Assembly: GCF_028595265.1 (NCBI RefSeq)
Contig: NZ_JAQQXP010000001.1
Span: 682,001-746,000, forward strand
Direction of reading: 5' to 3'
Length of the DNA: 64,000 nt
Source of the DNA: Alteromonas gilva
Lineage (GTDB): Bacteria > Pseudomonadota > Gammaproteobacteria > Enterobacterales > Alteromonadaceae
A model generated the notes under the pieces. It was given only the letters and a program-made list of their open reading frames with translations, was not told where the DNA came from and did no database searches. Of the stretch, positions 60,969 through 64,000 are shown piece by piece. Numbering within the stretch: position 1 is the first letter of the stretch; every line of letters begins with the position of its first letter. The translations under genes were made by a program, and so were the position numbers.

Positions 60969-61565
60969 ATGACCGCAACACGCAAAAGTAAACGTGAGCA
61001 CCTGGTAGAAACGGCACAACAGCTATTTTACCGTGAAGGTATTAAAGGTACAGGCATCGATACCGTGCTTGAGCATGCGGGCGTGGCAAAACGAACCTTG
61101 TATAACCACTTTAAATCAAAGGATGAACTCATCATTGCAACGTTGCAGCGACGCGATGAAGAGTTTATGGCAATGCTCAAAGCCGGTGTTAAAAAATATC
61201 GTGATCGCCAGCAGGGCGCTGCTGAGTTTGCCGGCGTACTGGCATTTTTTGATGCCATTGATGAGTGGACCACATCCAGCCAGTTCAGTGGTTGTATGTT
61301 CATTAATGCATCGGCAGAGTACCCTCGCCAGGACCACCCTATTCATGTGATTTGTGCCATGCACAAGCGCCTGGTGATCCAATACATTGAAGAACTGATG
61401 ACCCCCCTTAAACTGGAAAATGCGCATGCCCTGGCAGTGCAGTTTGCTGTGTTAGCTGATGGTGCCATTGTTAATGCTCATACCACCAGTAATAGCAGCG
61501 CGGCGCAGGTTGCCAAACAGATTGCCTTGCAGTTACTTGAGCTCAATTGTCAGACATCTCACTAA
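60969..61565 (+). CDS. TetR-family transcriptional regulator
   Basis: A 198-residue repressor from ATG 60969 with GGGGGGAG upstream. The HTH is at about residues 8-55: REHLVETAQQLFYREGIKGT, GIDTVLEHAGVAKRTLYNHFKSKDEL. The ligand-binding half has FSGCMFINASAEYPRQDHPI, typical of TetR members near redox or efflux genes. It lies 62 bp after the NrtS-like gene on the same strand, so it may control that operon; no operator could be identified. The next gene is convergent. Confidence 0.93.
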   Translation: MTATRKSKREHLVETAQQLFYREGIKGTGIDTVLEHAGVAKRTLYNHFKSKDELIIATLQRRDEEFMAMLKAGVKKYRDRQQGAAEFAGVLAFFDAIDEWTTSSQFSGCMFINASAEYPRQDHPIHVICAMHKRLVIQYIEELMTPLKLENAHALAVQFAVLADGAIVNAHTTSNSSAAQVAKQIALQLLELNCQTSH

Positions 61566-61675
61566 GGGCGTTAGCTGGCGGGCCTGCCCGGATAAACCGG
61601 GCAATATTATCGTTTACTGACTGCAGTGCAACGCCGTGGGGTTGGCCTGGCGCTTAGGTTCGCGTTTGCCGCCGC

Positions 61676-62680
61676 TCAGCAGCTGCTAAACTTGGGTGGA
61701 AATCCCGCCAGGGTGTTAATGGGGGGGAGCTTTTGTTGCAGGTGCCAGGCCAGCTTCTGAGTATCAATATGGGGTGCCCGCGCGGCATCAATACATGCAT
61801 TGTGTTGCTCGAGCTGCATATAAAACTGTGCAGCTTTTTTACCTTTAAGCTGTTGGCGTGTTTGCAGCGATAACCCGGCGAGTTTTTGCACCGACATGTC
61901 GCGGCTAAAACGGTTTACCTGACGGTAGCAAAAGTGCTCATCAACGTAGCGGTCGCTGCGTTCAATCAGCTTCTCCATAAGCGCAAATAACAATTCGTTG
62001 GTACTTGGAGTGGTCAGTATCAGGGTAAAGCTCGCGTCATGGCTTTCGGGCAATTCCGTCTGGGCCGATGCAGTGAGGGTTAAGTCGATTAAAATCTGTC
62101 CGCTGCGTCTGGTTTCGATGTTTACCATATTAACGGCACTATGATCGAACCTGATCTGCTGCAACAGTCTCTCACTGGCGCAGCGAAAGCTGTCGGTACT
62201 GTCGTGGTGTTGGCCGGTACCAAGCCTTACTGCCTGTGAAGCAATGAGTGGCAAGTCCTGATGGGTACTGAAGGGTGAGCTGTGTCGGCCGGTTATACAT
62301 AGCTTAAAACGTTCGCGAACCTCATGTTCCCGTGCCTTTTTAATTGCCAGAAAGATAGTCTGAATTAACTCAGAGGTAGGAAAATGCCGCTCTACCCGCC
62401 ATCGACGGCCATATACAATTTTCTTTTCCGACTGGGCTGTGCGCGGTTTGTAGGTATCATAACCAATGATACCGATTTGAATATATAGTCCCTGTGCGTC
62501 TTCTGCAGCCATGATCAAATAATCATCATCAAAATCACAGTCGAGTATGATCTGCTCCAGGGTTTGCCGGTTGTGAGCATAGGCCAGATAGTGTTGAGGG
62601 ATGCAAACTGCGCCGTTGTCCAGGCGAACAACAGGCGCATTTTTAAGTGGCTGCTCACCGTTCAGAATGTCCCACTTCAT
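61676..62680 (-). CDS. Unrecognised 334-residue protein
   Basis: No signal peptide, membrane helix or catalytic motif that I can name. It starts MKWDILNGEQPLKNAPVVRLD, has beta-rich stretches (YLIMAAEDAQGLYIQIGIIGYD, GQILIDLTLTASAQ) and ends with PPINTLAGFPPKFSSC. An E-x-R pattern (RRWRVERHFPTSELIQTIF) and a Ser/His-rich segment occur mid-protein. The ribosome-binding site is weak. It is 15 bp downstream of the DoxX gene on the same strand and 110 bp from the convergent TetR gene, so it probably forms an operon with doxX. Function unknown. Confidence 0.82.
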   Translation of the reverse strand: MKWDILNGEQPLKNAPVVRLDNGAVCIPQHYLAYAHNRQTLEQIILDCDFDDDYLIMAAEDAQGLYIQIGIIGYDTYKPRTAQSEKKIVYGRRWRVERHFPTSELIQTIFLAIKKAREHEVRERFKLCITGRHSSPFSTHQDLPLIASQAVRLGTGQHHDSTDSFRCASERLLQQIRFDHSAVNMVNIETRRSGQILIDLTLTASAQTELPESHDASFTLILTTPSTNELLFALMEKLIERSDRYVDEHFCYRQVNRFSRDMSVQKLAGLSLQTRQQLKGKKAAQFYMQLEQHNACIDAARAPHIDTQKLAWHLQQKLPPINTLAGFPPKFSSC

Positions 62681-62695
62681 GAGGTGATATACCTG

Positions 62696-63169
62696 TTAAA
62701 CAGACGCGAGCGACGTGGAGGGTTGCTGGCGGCGTGCGATGAAATGATCAAACGACAATTTACCTGCGCCCCAGATGGTAACGTGAAGTAAAATAAGCCC
62801 CCAAATTACGTGACCGTACAAGGCCGCAGCAGGGATATCTTCGAGGCTGATAACGGCTACGATATTGACAATACCAAGGCCCAGCGCACTAATCCGACTG
62901 GTTATGCCCAAGGTTAACAATACCGGTAACAACAGCTCGCCAATGGTGGCAAGATAAGCCGCTAAAACAAACGGTAGCAGTGGAACATGGTATTCATATT
63001 CAAATAGGAACAGGGTGGTTTCCCAGTCATTTGTTTTGGTCAGGCCTGAGGCGAAAAATACCCAGGCGACATAGAGTCGTCCTGCCATCACGAGCAACGA
63101 TTGCAGGGGCGAAAACAACTGGTCTGAAACGAGACTGAGTTTGGCAATATATTGTGTTAATGCATTCAC
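62696..63169 (-). CDS. DoxX-family membrane protein
   Basis: A 157-residue inner-membrane protein from GTG 63169 (GGAA upstream); the longer frame to 63265 has no ribosome-binding site. Four helices: about residues 24-44 (LLVMAGRLYVAWVFFASGLT), 60-80, 85-105 and 112-140. The DoxX pattern is AGRLYVAWVFFASGLTKTNDW, LPFVLAAYLATIGELLLPVLL in outline. DoxX proteins occur in redox and thiosulphate metabolism and as MauE-like accessory proteins. Its neighbours are an unknown protein downstream and an AraC regulator upstream. Confidence 0.88.
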   Translation of the reverse strand: MNALTQYIAKLSLVSDQLFSPLQSLLVMAGRLYVAWVFFASGLTKTNDWETTLFLFEYEYHVPLLPFVLAAYLATIGELLLPVLLTLGITSRISALGLGIVNIVAVISLEDIPAAALYGHVIWGLILLHVTIWGAGKLSFDHFIARRQQPSTSLASV

Positions 63170-63282
63170 GGTGTGATTCCTTAGATTAAGCAAAAAGTCT
63201 GGTGTCGTGCTGGTCAATTCCAGCACCGGTAATGTAAAACGATAGGCGCGGGCTGAAGAAACCAATCGTCCTGACTTTATAT

Positions 63283-64000
63283 CTATTCGTTTGAATCCCC
63301 GGGCACAGAGCGTAACGGCTGATTGTTACCCTGCTCAGGTAGCTTTAGCCATTGTTTAGGCGATAACCCCAGCTTTTTACGGAATAGCCTGGCGAGTGCT
63401 GAACCATGTTCATAGCCGACCAAATTGGCGACTAAATTGACCGGTTTTTTATCTTTTAGCATGTCCTGGGCAATGGCGATGCGGATATCAGTGAGGTAAT
63501 CATTGGGCGTGACGCCGACCACGGATTTAAAGGTTGCGGCAAAGCGCGAGCGGGACATGGCCGCGAGATCAGCCAGCGAGTCTACGGTCCAGTTCACTTC
63601 AGGTTTATTATGCATGGCACTAATCACTTTGGCCATCATCGGATGGGTCAGCGCCGCCAGTATGCCGCCTTTGGCCAGATCATTTTCAAGCACGTAGCGC
63701 AGTACCTGCAGCAGGAATATTTCGCTGAGCTTATCGATCATCACGCCTCGCGTAACGGAGCGGCTAAATGCTTCCTCAAACAGCCATTCAGCCGTGCGCC
63801 CGATGTAGATTTCCGCATCTAATGGCAGAGCCAGCAATGGCGGTAAGGCCTCCAGCAACAGTTTCTGATTAGCTGACTCCATGCTAATGGTTGCGCACAC
63901 CATTTCTGCCCCGGCCGAATCCTGCGCCACAATGCGGTGCTCCAACGGACCCGGAATGAAAATCACTGACGGAGTGTCAATGACCTGTTTGGTGCCATTA
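63283..64000 (-). CDS. AraC-family regulator with cupin-type N-domain, 5' end outside window
   Basis: The frame stays open to the right edge, so only about the last 239 codons are seen. The visible N-domain end is cupin-like (SVIFIPGPLEHRIVA) and is followed by YIGRTAEWLFEEAF. The AraC/XylS DNA-binding domain is the C-terminal third: DSLADLAAMSRSRFAATFK (first HTH), VGVTPNDYLTDIRIAIAQ, NLVANLVGYEHGSALARLFRKKLGLSPKQW (second HTH, family signature). The DoxX operon starts 114 bases beyond its stop on the same strand, so it may be its regulator or co-transcribed with it. Confidence 0.9.
   Translation of the reverse strand, partial: NGTKQVIDTPSVIFIPGPLEHRIVAQDSAGAEMVCATISMESANQKLLLEALPPLLALPLDAEIYIGRTAEWLFEEAFSRSVTRGVMIDKLSEIFLLQVLRYVLENDLAKGGILAALTHPMMAKVISAMHNKPEVNWTVDSLADLAAMSRSRFAATFKSVVGVTPNDYLTDIRIAIAQDMLKDKKPVNLVANLVGYEHGSALARLFRKKLGLSPKQWLKLPEQGNNQPLRSVPGDSNE

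Noticed and set aside
1..64000. CRISPR arrays, insertion sequences, prophage or toxin-antitoxin genes
   Set aside because: No regularly spaced repeats, transposase or integrase motifs, or phage structural genes were seen on reading either strand.

Overview
The window reads as a chromosomal segment of a marine-type gammaproteobacterium of the order Alteromonadales (Alteromonas/Aestuariibacter-like). This placement is inferred from the mreBCD-maf-rng-yhdP-nitrilase-tldD-darP-pmbA order, an ArcA very close to the enterobacterial protein, the trmB/mutY/yggX neighbourhood, many GGDEF, TonB-receptor and chemoreceptor genes, and a PEP-CTERM protein. No phage, transposase or CRISPR array is visible.

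Region by region. 1-4.5 kb: a truncated diguanylate cyclase, then a long glutamyl-tRNA synthetase of a type better known from Clostridia, followed by gluQ. 4.6-8.4 kb: two DUF1566 surface/periplasmic proteins, a sugar O-acetyltransferase and an MshF-like protein lying alone where the MSHA pilus operon normally abuts mreB. 8.7-21.2 kb: the conserved cell-shape/RNase G/TldD-TldE block, mostly overlapping genes. 21.4-25.3 kb: a PEP-CTERM secreted protein and a large TPR protein of the type that accompanies exosortase systems. 25.4-34.3 kb: arcA, a histidine kinase, glgA, rsmC, trmB, a Nudix hydrolase, an alpha/beta hydrolase, mutY, yggX and tRNA-Phe. A 22-bp copy of the tRNA 3' end lies 126 bp downstream of the original, like a scar of an integrated element.

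36.0-45.1 kb is the most unusual part. After an 886-bp non-coding leader come two DUF4402-like secreted subunits, a PapD-like chaperone, a 1076-residue usher-like outer-membrane protein, two SPOR-like lipoproteins and two FlgO-family lipoproteins. The usher C-terminus and both SPOR lipoproteins end in SPOR-like modules sharing an exactly spaced Cys-x9-Cys. I read this as a chaperone-usher-type surface fibre system with its own lipoprotein accessory set, possibly undescribed.

45.3-56.2 kb: a chemoreceptor, an alginate-export-type porin, a DUF885 lipoprotein, an aminotransferase, a four-helix membrane protein, and a TonB receptor immediately followed by a renal-type dipeptidase (peptide uptake and hydrolysis). 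56.5-59.3 kb: a five-gene operon of a YHS-domain protein, a thioredoxin and bufA1-bufB-bufC, i.e. a bufferin (copper-binding peptide) system with two extra leading genes. 59.5-64 kb: a PagL-like lipid A deacylase, a TlpA-like thioredoxin, an NrtS-like protein, a TetR regulator, an unrecognised 334-residue protein, DoxX and a truncated AraC regulator.

Many longest-ORF starts were moved downstream because the upstream extension begins at TTG or GTG without a ribosome-binding site, or exceeds the family length. All functions are inferred from sequence patterns read by eye; no database search was run.
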